64,000 nt of DNA from Sphagnum magellanicum (lineage: Eukaryota > Streptophyta > Sphagnopsida > Sphagnales > Sphagnaceae). The DNA is taken from assembly GCA_021904315.1 (NCBI GenBank), contig CM038910.1, positions 2,666,001 through 2,730,000 of the forward strand, in the 5' to 3' direction. The stretch's first letter is position 1. Each line of letters starts with the position of its first letter. The notes under the pieces are model-generated. The model made no database searches. It was given only the letters and a program-made list of their open reading frames with translations, and was not told the DNA's origin. Both the position numbers and the translations under genes were made by a program. Of the stretch, positions 33,301-44,824 are shown one piece after another.

Positions 33301-34317
33301 TTGGGAAACTAAGACAAGTGGTCAAACTAGTTTTGTGTAGGCTAGAATTTTATTGCAAGAATTTTTACTACAAGAATAACTTGAATAGGGTTCTTTCTTG
33401 TCTTTGAATTGTGTAACATGATTTTTGTTCAAACTTTTAACATTAGTTGTCCCTTAGTATATTGATGTCACATAATCTCCATCATAAATTTTATGTTGGT
33501 AATAATCTCATAGATAGAATTTTCATTCAAGTTGCACAAAATTTTCAAATTTGAAATACCCATGCCACCAAAATACCATATAGCTCATGATTTACATAAG
33601 CCTATATAGCAAAATATTATTTGTTTTGTATAACATGTTTTCCATGTGTTTCAATGAACATTGGATGGTGAGTGTCAATGACATTCCATCAAAAATATGA
33701 AAAAATAAATCATTGATTTTGGTGTATTCATATTTGAACCAATGTTACCAAATGGAATATTTTGGAAATCAACACATGGTATACAAAGCCATTCAAGAAT
33801 GGAAGATGGAATTAATGGCACCATTTTAAAAACGTTTGATAAATATAGGCCAATATTTGGTGGTGGGAGAACTTGTTTTAATGAATATCAAATGCCCAAA
33901 TATATAGTACCCACTGGTTTTTAATAAGATTCCAAAGTTTCAAATTTTAGAAAAATTAATTTGATTTTCATCTTCATATACATGTTACAGAAAATTGAAA
34001 ATGAAATGTGTTGTAGGATTTGGAAAAAGGTTCTAACGATGCTCCTTTTAATTATAAATTCTTTTATCATAAGAACTTATAAGAATAATGACATAACTAT
34101 CAACATTAAAAAAAATTCATTATTATTATTCACATCTCACATCTTTAGAAAAACTTTTATGGAATGTTTAAAACTTCAATTAGAAACAATATGATCATGT
34201 TGAAAATTCATTAAGTTGCAAAAAGGTTCAAAGATGTATTACATTGTAAGTCTTTGGAAACAAATAAACAATTTGGACCTTACCAAGTCCTAATTGAAAC
34301 AAAATGGATCCCAATAT
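30311..34317. other. Long AT-rich intergenic stretch, no gene seen
   Basis: Very AT-rich, with stops in all frames every few dozen codons. The longest open frames (31118-31327 minus, 33742-33924 plus, 33961-34194 plus) match nothing I know. There are no clear terminal repeats. Confidence 0.55.
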
Positions 34318-34530
34318 TTATGTTAATCATTTTTTCAAGAGGAATGTCATTTGTAGCATGGACATATTGGCCTTAAGATTAACCTTTTGTTATTCATCCC
34401 TTTTATATTCATAGTAAATTGCAAAATTTCATCACCAGAAACCTTAAACCCCTTTAAATTAATGTTTTTTTGAAGAAGTATCAATACACATCAACATCTT
34501 ATTATTGCTTGAAAAAAACACTTAACGTTA
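34318..34530. repeat. Dispersed AT-rich repeat, copy 2
   Basis: Aligns in the same orientation with 5072-5300 through GTTAATCATT, GTCATTTGTAGC, CATATTGGCCTTAAG and TTCATAGTAAATTGCAAAAT. Confidence 0.55.
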
Positions 34531-34566
34531 TTTTTATGACCTATGTGCATTAAACAATTTTGTTTT

Positions 34567-34866
34567 GGGGGGGGGGGGGGGGGGAGGGATAGTAGGTTTT
34601 GGATTTATAATTTCCCTTGGGTGCAAATTCTTTAAGGTGTACCAAAATCTTGTCACAATGTCACCCTTTTTTGTCTTTTTTACCTAGTCTTTTTTTACCA
34701 TGTAAAGAAACACTTATGGATGATTATAATGGAATCTAGAATTGTAATAGTTTAAAATATAATCCTTTTTTATGGGGATCAAAATATAAGGTAAAAAAGG
34801 ACTGCAATAAGGATTAGGCCTTTTTTGTCTTGTGTGGTACACCTTAAAGGATCCCCCCCCCCCCCC
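34567..34866. repeat. Inverted repeat bounded by G18 and C14 runs
   Basis: An 18-base G run (34567-34584) and a 14-base C run (34853-34866) bound arms of about 60-65 bp. The left arm CTTTAAGGTGTACCA (about 34632) and TTTTTTGTC...TTTTTTACCTA pair with the right arm TAAGGTAAAAAAGG and TGGTACACCTTAAAGG (about 34836-34850). It is probably a MITE with homopolymer-tipped ends. Confidence 0.7.
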
Positions 34867-35454
34867 GTGCCCCACCTTGTTATTATCTAATTTTTTAATA
34901 TGCACATATTTTAGCCACCTTATATGTGTGTATAATTTTTTTCTACTATCTAATTTCAATACCTTATGTTAATTAAAAATTTAATTTTAGGAAATTTGGA
35001 ATTTAAAAAGTTTGGAATTGAAAGCAAAAATGAAATTATGGGGGTGCAAGTAAGATATTTTGACCATACTTGTTACCTTGTTGTTTATTTGTAAATTTTT
35101 ATAAAAAAATTACACTTTATTTTTTGACAACAATTATCGCTTAAGAACTTGAGGAAAATACCATTTCTTTTGGATTCTTAAGTGCCTTATTGGGTTCATC
35201 ATCAATGAATAATGTTTGATCTTCCTTCCTATAAGGTAAATCATAGCAATCATAATACATAATGTGTTTCAAATCCTTAAAATAATAAGGGACCCAAGTG
35301 TAATTACACCAAAGTTCTTAGAACATTGTTCATGGCCCCAAATAATAATAGACTAATCCAAAAACTTTTTTGGCATCAACATTGGAAGAACTTATAACAC
35401 AAATGTGTATAAAACAATGAAATAACTTGTCATTCATGTGAATAGGAAAAATTA
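34867..35454. other. AT-rich intergenic DNA, nothing recognised
   Basis: No open frame of note and no terminal repeat seen. A gypsy-, copia- or LINE-like motif could not be found in any frame. Confidence 0.45.
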
Positions 35455-36820
35455 TGGGTTGACTATATGCACATCCTTTTAAGGAAGGGAATTGGGACTT
35501 ACCTCAAAAAAATAGAGGACTATCAAAAGGCTGATCTTGGAATTTGGGAACTCCACCCAAAAATCATTGCACGGGGTACTTATTTCTACAATAAGGCTAA
35601 CAACCCCAAGTTTCTCTTCAATTAGATGAAACTTTGCACAATCAACTATGTGAAGAATGTCTTCATTTGAAGGATGTTGGAATACGATGATGATGAATAT
35701 AAAATCATTGTCCTTATGGATGACTCAAATTGCTTTGAAATGTTGGTATGGGTTAATGTACTACAACTTGGGAATATTCACATGAAAATAAAGTACATAT
35801 ATTCTTCTAAGACCTTTTTTTCGATGATTCAAAACATGGAGTGAACTTCATTGTTCCAATCAATCAAATCCAAAACCTAGCAAGCTCACATTTCTCCCAT
35901 GTGGACTTGGTGTAGAAAAGTGGGTTTAAACATGGAGACCAAAACAAGGTGGCCATTGACATATATCCTCTATGCTTGTGTGTCAAAGCTTTTGGAAGGT
36001 GAGCAAAGGGACATGCAAACCTCGGTTGAATGGAACAACCATAACAACTTGCCCCATAAACGGAGGTCAACCAAACATCAACCAAAAATCAGTTCGAACA
36101 TATTTGGTATGATGCAATTTGATCTCTTCTTAATAATTTAACATTATTGCATGGTATGTCATTCCAACTAATGCCATTTGATGTAATTGGATGCTTGTTT
36201 TGTAGGTATCAATGTGGGCATGGGTCAAAAGCCCAATGTGTGGAAAGCCAAACCATGTAAGATCTATAAAGTGCAATTCTTTGATTCATTTTTCAAGCAA
36301 GTGGCTATACAATTGGCCTAAGGTTACCAAGATAATTGTCTATCATAGTGAACACACAACCAAGAAAATGGGGATCTTGGCCATGGTGTATGACCCAAAA
36401 TCCACCATTCAAATGTTTATATATGTTTCATGTATGTCACAAATTTTAAAGGATTACATATGGATTCAATTGCGTTTTAAGGACATTATGAATTTATGAC
36501 CAACACAAGGCAATTTGGTGGGTAGAAGTCAATGCGAAGGCATGCATGACTAGTGATGATTTCATCATACAATAGGACTTTACTTATTTGGATTAAAAAC
36601 ACAAAAAAAAAAGTTGGGGTATTGTACAAGAACCTCATGCTTTCTATCCAATTGTGGGTGTATAATCACCTTGATGAAATATTTTATTTCCAAGATGTTG
36701 ATGAAATTAATGGAATCCAAATCCTTTTCACGAGAGGGATTTAAACATTTGTGCAAGTATAGGCCATGCTCCAATTTGGTCACAATGGGTTATTCCTATG
36801 GATGCCACATTTGGCATTAG
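35455..36820 (+). other. Unrecognised coding-like stretch with scattered stops
   Basis: The frame starting with TGG at 35455 stays protein-like to 36141 with only about four stops (WVDYMHILLRKGIGTYLKKI near the start, YKIIVLMDDSNCFEMLVWVN further on). A second partly open stretch follows at 36212-36820, including VWKAKPCKIYKVQFFDSFFK in another frame. Base composition is less extreme than the flanks. I do not recognise a family. A decayed gene or an unrecognised transposon protein are both possible. Confidence 0.3.
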
Positions 36821-38568
36821 TTAACAACATGAAATATCATTTGTTCACGTTGATGACTTTTAATCTCCATCACATTGCATTGCTAGTTGTTTGGATCATT
36901 ACAAGTAAATAAAATTAGGAAGATTTGGTGGAGTGGTTGATTCCCTTGTGTGCAAAGCTTGTATCAAACATGCCCACGTAAAAATCATATTGTTTCATTA
37001 TGGATGATGCACCACAAAAATTACGAGAAATACAATGAATTGTATTTTATTTTGACATTTTTTGTCCTTTCATAAGTTTGCAGTTTGGCTTAAAGTAAAA
37101 ATTGCATGCATTATAATGCAACTTGATGTTTTAAAGTGTGTGTACTCTATGTGTCATTGCAAGATTGTGTGGAGTTGAAACCATGTTTCAATTTTCTTAT
37201 GTGGCTAGTGTAATGAATTAACTACTAATGAATTTGATTAACGAATTCACTTGTCCATAGCAATTGGTTTTCGTTCACTAAGGGGTTGACCACTTTTTTC
37301 ATGGTGAAATCCATTCAAAATCTATTGAAACATAAAGTAAACTTGAATGCATATTGGTGTGATGAAAGCTCACCACATTCCTCATTGGAAAACAACCAAC
37401 ATGCCCATTCCATAATGTATTAAATATTTGTTAATGTATGTGGTGAATGATTATGCCTTTTTATGTTAAAAAAATAATAAGGTGAATAATGTTGAATGAT
37501 TTTCATCTTATTCATAATCTTCCAAGGTAGAATATTATAATTGAAATGTCATAATCATACTGGCCATAAATGTTAATGTAATAGAACATGCTTTCAAATT
37601 CCTTAGACAGGTGCATTGGCAAGGATCCCCAACTTTAATTTGCATTAAATGGCGATTATCCTAGGTGGACATTAGAGTTTTTTCTAAATCCTACCTAAAT
37701 TTAGGCAAAGTACACAAATTCATTGTTTAAGTCTAGTAAAAAATTTCTTTTTTTCTTTTTTTTTCCCTACAAAATATGGCAAATTTTTTGAAATTTTTCA
37801 AAAAAAATCTTTTGTAGAGGTTGCATTGGGTTTTTATCTATTGCCAATTGGCAAAAAATTTCCCAAAAAGAAAACATTGGCTCACAACCATCCATTATGT
37901 TAGAATGCATTATTATCAATGGGCTCTCCAAAGCTAGCTTACCTAGAATAATTGCTAATTTACTTGCGCAAGTTGCATGAAATATAATACTAGGAGATTG
38001 AAGCTTGAAAACCTCCAATGGTTTTCACAATTATTCATTCACTTAAATCATCAATCTTTCTACCTCAAAATTCTTGCCTTCAAAACACCTTTATCATTTT
38101 CAATGTAATATGGAACTAACTTTGTTCCATCCAAGAATGCAATGAGCCAAGTAGGGCAAGCCATCATTCTATAGGCGGTAGTGGGTTCTATTAAAACCTA
38201 TTCCACAATATCATTAATTTTATTAACGATTCACACTTCAAATGTGTATCTTTAATGTTGATTCATTAAAATTGACATTAATAATAAAAGAAGGTGGAGC
38301 CACATGTCTCACTAAAAAATGATTCTAATAATACTTAAATAAAATGCAAAAATCAACATTAGTAAATTCTAATATCTATTTGTATTCCAAGTTATGGTTA
38401 AAATTTAGGGTCATGTTTTGAAATTATTGACGCATTCCATTGGAGGGAGAGCATGTGCATTGAAAATATGTAATTGACCATGTTCAAAACTCTAAAAACA
38501 CATGTTCTCATGAAAAAGCATTGATGTCATTGTATGGTGAGTCAAAGTTAGATCTCACAACTCCTACA
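36821..38568. other. AT-rich intergenic DNA, no gene seen
   Basis: Short ORFs only, none with recognisable motifs. No terminal repeats or tandem arrays until the minisatellite at 38569. Confidence 0.5.
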
Positions 38569-38882
38569 ATGAGGATGAAAATGAAAAGATGAACCCCTTT
38601 CTTTGTGGATGTAATGCATGCTTTCTCATGAAATGAGGATGAAAATGAAAAATGTATTGTTTCTTTGTGCATGTAATGCATGTTTTCTCATGAAATGAGG
38701 ATGAAAATGAAAAGATGAACCTGTTTCTTTGTGGATGTAATGCACACTTTCTCATGAAATGAGGATGAAAATGAAAAGATGAACTCGTTTCTTTGTGAAT
38801 GTAATGCACGCTTTTTCATGAAATGAGGATGAAAATGAATAGCTGAACCTCTTTCTTTGTGGATGTAATACCTGACAAACAT
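38569..38882. repeat. Minisatellite, about 64-bp unit, five copies
   Basis: Units begin ATGAGGATGAAAATGAAAAG at about 38569, 38633, 38695, 38759 and 38823, so spacing is 62-64 bp. Each has TTTCTTTGTGGATGTAATGC in the middle and CTTTCTCATGAA at the end. Repeated Ser/Phe/His-rich minus-strand ORFs are a consequence of the array, not genes. The array lies 0.4 kb upstream of the MECR-like gene. Confidence 0.92.
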
Positions 38883-39294
38883 AGTTCATCCATTTGGATA
38901 AGTCTGTGCCCGTGGGCGCCAAGTCCAAGAGTGCCGATAATTTGCGCCTTACGTTTCTGATGAAGGAAGCGTGGTGAAGTTTGTGAAGAAATTTCCGTTG
39001 AAGGAACGGGATCGTGATGAAGTTTATGAACAAATTTCCGCTGAAGGAAGGGGCCCCTAAACCCTAGACCGCACCACCTTGTCCGCCTCACTAATTCCTG
39101 AATCTTATTTATTGTTGGGAGCATGTAATCTTCTCAATCCATGCAGCTCACAAATTTTCCACTTGGTGATAAGAGTCATTGCTTCCAAACCAGGATTTCA
39201 TTTTCCTTCGTTTTGATCCTGCCCTAAGCGGAGAATTGAATGCTCATATATCCGTGAATTTGCGAAATCTGGGACACCAATTGTGGTCTAGAGC
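38883..39294 (+). promoter_or_regulatory. Promoter and leader region of the MECR-like gene
   Basis: Contains a telo-box AAACCCTA at 39059-39066, an element common in promoters of plant housekeeping genes. A diverged tandem pair of about 43 bp lies just before it (TGAAGTTTGTGAAGAAATTT and TGAAGTTTATGAACAAATTT, 38970-39055). There is no obvious TATA box. The ATG at 39295 follows. Confidence 0.5.
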
Positions 39295-41832
39295 ATGGCT
39301 TCAAGTAGAAAGTCTTCTACACATAAGGCAGTTCAGTTGCTGCACGGCTTCAATGACGACCCACTGAAAGCATGCAGCTTGGTGGAGAAAGTGACCCCAG
39401 TGCCAGGGAAGGATGAGGTGCTCATCCACATGTTGTGCAGACCCGTCCACCCGTCAGACGTACTCTCGGTCCAGGGTCATCACCCTCGCTTCGACCCCAA
39501 GAAGTTCCCCGTCACTCTTGGAATCGAAGGCGTGGGGAAAATCTCTGAGGCACGAATCATGTACACAGATCCTGATTCCTGAATGTGATGATCCAGACAC
39601 AATAATTGTTGCTACCCAAGTTCATAATTGTATACTTAGAGTGTGGCTCAGAAACCTTTTCTCTGCAAAATCTCAGACATACCTTTCACAGCTGCCCAGG
39701 AGTCTACTGGATCTCACACCCACAGTTGCACTCTGAACATGCTGCAGGTTGGGGAGGATGTGACAAATGTTAAGGTAGGGCAGAGGGTTTATCCATTGCC
39801 GTCAAGGACAGCTGAGACAGATCGAGGCTCTTGGCAGGAGTATGTTGTTGCGCCCGCACTTGGACTCATCCCCATACCTGACTCAGTCTCTGATGAATCT
39901 GCTTCACAGTTTTTCGGAAATCCCTGGACAGGTGTGTGTGTGTGTGTGTATTTCTCTCTCCCTCTCAATTAATACTCCAAAAAAATTGATCTTGGATCAT
40001 CTTGGAAAAGAATTGATCATGTGATATGATGTTAGAGTAATCTCCTTTGAAGTTCAATTTCTGGCTGAGAAAGTCTTGATCTTATAAATGCTCAATCAGA
40101 GCTTTTGTATCCAATAAGCAACATAGATTTGGTTTTTTCCCGAGTGGACGAAGGTTTTGCAGTTCAATCAAACATCAAACATCTTGATCTCTCTCTTCAG
40201 ATTGTTCTCAAAACTATTTGATGTTGTGATATCATGTTAATGTAATCTCCTTTGAAGTTCAATTTTCAGCTAAGAAGGCCTTGATCTTATAACTGCCCCA
40301 ATCAGCGATTTGTATCCAACAAAAGATCTAGGTTTTTTCTGAGTGGTTGTAGGCTTTTGCAGCAACCAAACATTATGATCAAGCAACTCTCCTCACATCC
40401 ATTTCAAGTAGTTAACAAATGTCTTGTCTTGACTTTCCACATAGTTGCTCAGCTTGTTCAGGACTATTTCTGGATTTGTGGTTGAAACATACAACCCAAC
40501 TCAGATGAGGTTCACTCAAGACTTGTCCATTGTGCTTTGTAAGGGGACTTCAAAGAGCAGCAGAAAAGACCACATGAAAACCATTACATAATGTGAAGAA
40601 TATTGCACTATGATATCATTTGTCATGGACTCTGATAAGTGAAATGTTTGTTGGATGGTGGCAGTGTATTCAATGATACAAGTTCTACAAGTCCCAAAGG
40701 GTGAATATGTGATTCAATCAGCTGCAGCCTCAGTATTGGGCCGCATGTTCATTCAGCTTGCAAAGCACAAAGGCATTAAGGTAGGTACATAGATCATGTT
40801 ATTACTTGGAACTAGGTTTTCAACCCCCACATGATTCAGATCCTTTTATTTCTTTTATCCACCTTGTGATCAGATTTCCCAAAGTGTTTTCCAATATATA
40901 TACTGATACTAGGAAGGTGGGGGTAATGGGGAGTCTCAGACAATCAACTTGGTACGACGGGATTCACAAATTGAAGAACTGAAAGCCATTGGAGCAGACG
41001 AAGTGATCAATTACGTCAAGGAGGATGTGGTGGACCGTGTGAAGCAGTTGACAGGAGGCAAACTGGCTTACGCTGGCATAGATTGTGTGTGTGGTGATAT
41101 GACCCAGGTTTCTACTTGTCCTCTGTTTTCCTGCTCATCCTCCAACTTCATCTGCTGTGAGATTTTCTGAGATGTACCCAAGTTTAGAGAACCAATTCAT
41201 GGTGCAGCAAAGAGAGAGACAGTTTGTCACAATTGTGTGCTGAAAAGAGGACTGGTCTCCTCATCCTCCAACTTCATCTGCTGTCAGATTTTCTGGGATG
41301 TACACAAGTTCAGAAAACCAATTCACAGTGCAGCAAAGAGACAAAGTTTGTCAGAATTGTGCGCTGAGAAGAGGACCAATTTGTTGTATGTAATGGTCAC
41401 AGCTTGTGGCATCCTCTGTGAGGACTTCAGGGGAGGTTCTGCTTTTCGGCATCTTGGAGAGTAGTGTGTTGAAAATGGAGTGCATGGACTTTATAGTTCG
41501 GAATGTTCGACTACAAGGCTTTAGTGTCGGTGCATGGATGCGAACTCTGTCTCCAACTGAAATGCAAGAAGTTGCGCAAATCATCATGGGTCTCTTTGAA
41601 AAAAAGATCATGCATCCACTCAGTGGGGAGAAGTTTCCATTGAGCAAATTCAACCAGGCAATTGCCAAAAGTCAGGTACACAGAGAACCAATATATCTCA
41701 ACAACCTCAACCTCACAGTCCTGGTGTGCAGTGAAAAAAAGACTTTGCACAATTTCCAACTAATATCAGTTATGTTTGTAATGGCAGGAAGATGCTCGTG
41801 GAGGAAAAGTCTTACTTGTTAATGATGAGTAA
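39295..41832 (+). CDS. MECR-like enoyl reductase / quinone oxidoreductase-type MDR protein, 6 exons
   Basis: I assign exons at 39295-39549, 39748-39931, 40665-40780, 40940-41107, 41403-41675 and 41788-41832. They join in frame to 346 residues plus TAA, normal for the family. The protein is a medium-chain dehydrogenase/reductase without the zinc cysteines. It has a GroES-like first half (HPSDVLSVQGHHP, GIEGVGKISE, VGQRVYPLP, SWQEYVV) and an NADPH-binding Rossmann half (SAAASVLGRMFIQLAKHKGI, INLVRR, IGADEVINY). It ends with the KFPLSKFNQAIAKSQ segment typical of MECR/ETR. Such enzymes reduce enoyl thioesters with NADPH in fatty acid synthesis. No clear transit peptide is visible, so location is uncertain. 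Introns 2-5 are GT-AG. Intron 1 (39550-39747) appears to be GC-AG (GAG|GCACGA). Intron 2's donor lies in a (GT)9 tract. Confidence 0.88.
40021..40385 (+). repeat. Diverged duplication inside intron 2
   Basis: A block starting GTGATATGATGTTAGAGTAA (40021) recurs about 205 bp later as GTGATATCATGTTAATGTAA (40226). Both continue through CTCCTTTGAAGTTCAATTT and CTTGATCTTATAA. Confidence 0.75.
41135..41387 (+). repeat. 126-bp tandem duplication inside intron 4
   Basis: Copies start TCATCCTCCAACTTCATCTG at 41135 and 41261. They differ at around a dozen positions. The duplication lengthens intron 4 without touching the coding exons. Confidence 0.85.
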
Positions 41833-43284
41833 AAGTGCACACCTGCTGAAACAAGAAATTCCTGGTGCATCAGAATTCTCCTGATTTCTGACCTGCTAGA
41901 AGCTGATGTGCATCATAGCATGTAAACCTCTTGACTATGTTGCAATGAAAGATGTAGATGTAGAATCCTCCATACCACTTGCAATGTCACATGAATCTCA
42001 AGAGCTTGAAAATTATCACATAATGCACACCATACCATCAAAACAGATCACATATGTAAGAGGGAAGAAATCTGTCCATATGTGCAGCTCATAAGAGGAT
42101 AGACCAAGCTGACAAGAGACAAATCATTTTTTCTCTTATCATTCGAACCTTCCAGCAAACTCCTGCTGTTTTGCATGCAGGTCCAACATTGCAAGGGAAT
42201 AATTTTCCTTTGAAATAATGAAACTGTCATGGGACATAACCCCTATCCCTAGAAACCTGATAGCCAGCTAGATCAATGCAGAAAGCAAACTTGAAGTCAT
42301 GGGTTGAAGCAAACTGAATGTAGACATTGCAAAATCTAGATGTAACAATCTTCTTGTCAGTGCATTGATCTCACCTGGGAAATTCATAAGGAACTGAGAA
42401 TTGAACACTGAATGCTAAGGAGGGCAGTCCATGACAACACATACAAATTAAGCATCTGCCAAACAAACCTGCACCCACTGTGTTTACTGGAACACATTGA
42501 CTACCAAAGAGAATTAATCCTGCAACATATCAGATATTGACCTCCTGGATAATCAAAGAGATGATCAACCTGACCATGGAAGAAAGGTGTCCAAAAATGT
42601 GAAGAGCTTTCAAGAGAAAAATCCTGGAACAGTGGAGACCAAGTCAAAACAAAACCCTTTTGTTCCAACATCATCTTGCATTCAGCCCATATTCCAGACA
42701 TGTTCACCAATGACATCTGGGTCCAGCACTGTAAGAGACAAAAATTTGCCTTGAGATAATGGAACTTTGCAAAGGAATACAGCCCTCATGTGCCAATCAT
42801 CATATCAACATATCTAGACCATCTCCAATATGAAAAGCACAACCTTCAACCCTGTTACCAAGGAACTACATAACAAACTTAAAGTAGTATACTGAACCCT
42901 AAGGATGCTATGAGAGGAAGGATTATGCCACCATTTCAAAACAGCTATACTTCCTGGAAGTGTGTTCTGATCGAGAGTTTAAATCATATTCCATGTTCAA
43001 ACTAGCTGTGATTTTTGCTGCAAAAAGCATTCAATGCACAAAAAATGGCTGGACAACAAAGCTCACACTTGTGCTTATGGTTCCAACTGAGGTGGTCACC
43101 ACATCTTTCCCTTTGTACCTCCACATCAAGCCATCTGAAGGATGCCTTTGAATTGTGAGAGAGACAGACTGGAACAGAATGAATGCAAGCTGCATGTGTG
43201 CATCCAAGGGGTTTTTTAATTTTGAAAACATGACTAGGTTGGAATAGAAGCAATGGAGATTCTTGCTTTGCCTTCAAATCTACT
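41833..43284. other. Intergenic region between two convergent genes, diverged repeats
   Basis: The MECR-like and PBE genes converge here. Two related blocks about 540 bp apart share GGTCCAACATTGCAAGGGAA... (about 42180) and GGTCCAGCACTGTAAGAGAC... (about 42721), each continuing into TTTTCCTTTGAAATAATG or TTTGCCTTGAGATAATG. No gene is seen. Confidence 0.5.
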
Positions 43285-44106
43285 TCATGATGTAGTGACA
43301 TCCTCCATCTCTGCTTCCACAGTTGCTTCTGGTACTCGATAGTACTTATAGTGAAGCTCACCGACATCATCCCCTGACATCTTCTTGAACCCTTGTGGCC
43401 CTACATAATAGACGCTAGCTACACCACCACTGGCTCCATCACGGAAAGTGGCATGGTAAATTGCACGGCGAGCAAGCTCCACGGCCTCATCCACCGTCAT
43501 ATCAAACCGGAACCCCGTGTCAAGAACCCCATAGGCATATGTGGAACCGGATCCAACAGAGAAGCGCTTACCTTCCACTCTGCCGCCCTCACTGTCCACA
43601 TAGTAGAGGCCCGGACCGCTTTCATCCCATCCAGCAATCATGGTGCCCATGGACAGTCCCATTCCTCTATAAGAGTACAAAGTATTGGCCAACAGCTTTG
43701 ACGCCCCGGCTACAGAAATCCGTCTCTTGTTTGCAAGCTCGTGTAGCCTGCAACGGGTGCCGAGATTCCGTTGCCAGAATTGACAATCAGCAGCACCTCC
43801 AGCCATAGTTCCCAGCAAGTACCGATTGATTTCCAGTATCTTCTTCACGGTCTGCGAAGAGATGTAATTCCCCATACTGGCACGCGAATCGGCCGCAACA
43901 ATCACACCATGTTTGAAAACAAACGCCAGTGTCGTAGTTCCTTTAGCCGGCTTCACCATCTGCACCGCTGCCTTTTGGAATCCATCCAAATCAGCCACCG
44001 CTGGGAGCTTGAACGTAGGAGGTGCTGCTCCCAATACCTGCGGATCAGGACACGCAGCCAAGGAGGATTGAAGGGAGCAAGGCTCCAACACACCAAGGTC
44101 CAACAT
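43285..44106 (-). CDS. PBE: 20S proteasome subunit beta-5 (PBE), chymotrypsin-like
   Basis: Intronless, 273 residues from the ATG at 44106; the open frame further upstream has no ATG. Residues 1-56 are a propeptide ending in VKPAKG. The mature enzyme starts at Thr57 in GTTTLAF, the N-terminal nucleophile exposed by self-cleavage. Catalytic Asp17 (VAADSRAS) and Lys33 (TVKKI) of the mature numbering are present. The [33 protein letters not shown] and [11 protein letters not shown] segments are diagnostic of beta-5. Mature length is 217, and the total is close to known plant PBE proteins. It cuts after hydrophobic residues inside the 20S core in cytosol and nucleus. Nothing suggests damage. GC content is higher than in the flanks. 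Confidence 0.97.
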   Translation of the reverse strand: MLDLGVLEPCSLQSSLAACPDPQVLGAAPPTFKLPAVADLDGFQKAAVQMVKPAKGTTTLAFVFKHGVIVAADSRASMGNYISSQTVKKILEINRYLLGTMAGGAADCQFWQRNLGTRCRLHELANKRRISVAGASKLLANTLYSYRGMGLSMGTMIAGWDESGPGLYYVDSEGGRVEGKRFSVGSGSTYAYGVLDTGFRFDMTVDEAVELARRAIYHATFRDGASGGVASVYYVGPQGFKKMSGDDVGELHYKYYRVPEATVEAEMEDVTTS

Positions 44107-44400
44107 AGTTCTCGACAATTCTCCTCTCGTCTTGTCTCCTCTCCTCTCCTCTTGTTGTCTCTTTGCTGCAAGCAAAGCCGGATGCGATCTCGAATCCGTC
44201 GATTGCAAACTCGACAACACAATAAACCATGAAAACACCGAAAGACAAAGGAGAGCATGGAGAGCACTCCAGTAAACCCTAACCCTAATCTGAAGTCCCG
44301 TCCTGACGTCCCATCACCTTTTCTCTTTCTCATCAATTAAGTTCACGGGACCTCACTTGGGTTGGACGTCACTTGGGTGAGACGTCAGGTGGAACCAATA
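44107..44400 (-). promoter_or_regulatory. PBE promoter and leader with telo-box repeats
   Basis: On the plus strand, AAACCCTAACCCTAA lies at 44274-44288, so the PBE-sense strand carries TTAGGGTTAGGGTTT. Telo-boxes are common near start sites of plant housekeeping genes. A CT-rich tract (TCTCCTCTCCTCTCCTCTTG, 44137-44157) lies in the likely leader. Two ACGTCA motifs occur near 44368 and 44380. Confidence 0.5.
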
Positions 44401-44824
44401 TATGTTCCCTATTATTTTACCAACCAAAATATTATAATATTGATATTAAGCGCATCCAAGGGTCCAGATCTAGTGATCGCCTTCGTTCTGTGAGATCACT
44501 GTTGGGGGTTTGTTGCTGCAGATGCGCTTCGTTTCACATCAATGCCGTCGCAGGATCTGACAGCCTCAATGCAATCCCAATCACATCCGACACTCCACAT
44601 CTGGTGATCACCATCGTTCTGTCCGGCATGGCTCTCTCTCTGCACGTGCGTTCCTCTTCTTCCGTCGTGGCTTTTTCTCGTTGCTACTGTTGTCTATGCT
44701 GTTGTTGTTTGGATCGCTTGTTGCTGTTGTTGTTGGTGCGTGTGTTTGTATATTTTCTGTGGTGTTATTGTTGTTCGTAATTTTCTGTGTTGCAATTTTC
44801 TGTGTTGTTTTTGTTGCAAAAGAA
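44401..44824. other. Intergenic DNA with a diverged duplication
   Basis: AGATCTAGTGATCGCCTTCG (about 44466) and ACATCTGGTGATCACCATCG (about 44598) are similar, both followed by TTCTGT. The rest is TTGTTG-rich. A 135-codon open frame here has no recognisable domain and is Cys/Leu-rich low complexity. Confidence 0.4.

Noticed and set aside
38564..39124. Several overlapping minus-strand ORFs and a possible CRISPR-like array
   Set aside because: The repeats are direct 64-bp units without unique spacers, so this is a minisatellite; the ORFs merely read through it.
43771..44232. 153-codon plus-strand ORF
   Set aside because: Antisense to the PBE gene, which is clearly the real one.
44274..44288. 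Interstitial telomere repeat
   Set aside because: Only two units, placed in the PBE promoter; a telo-box is the simpler reading.
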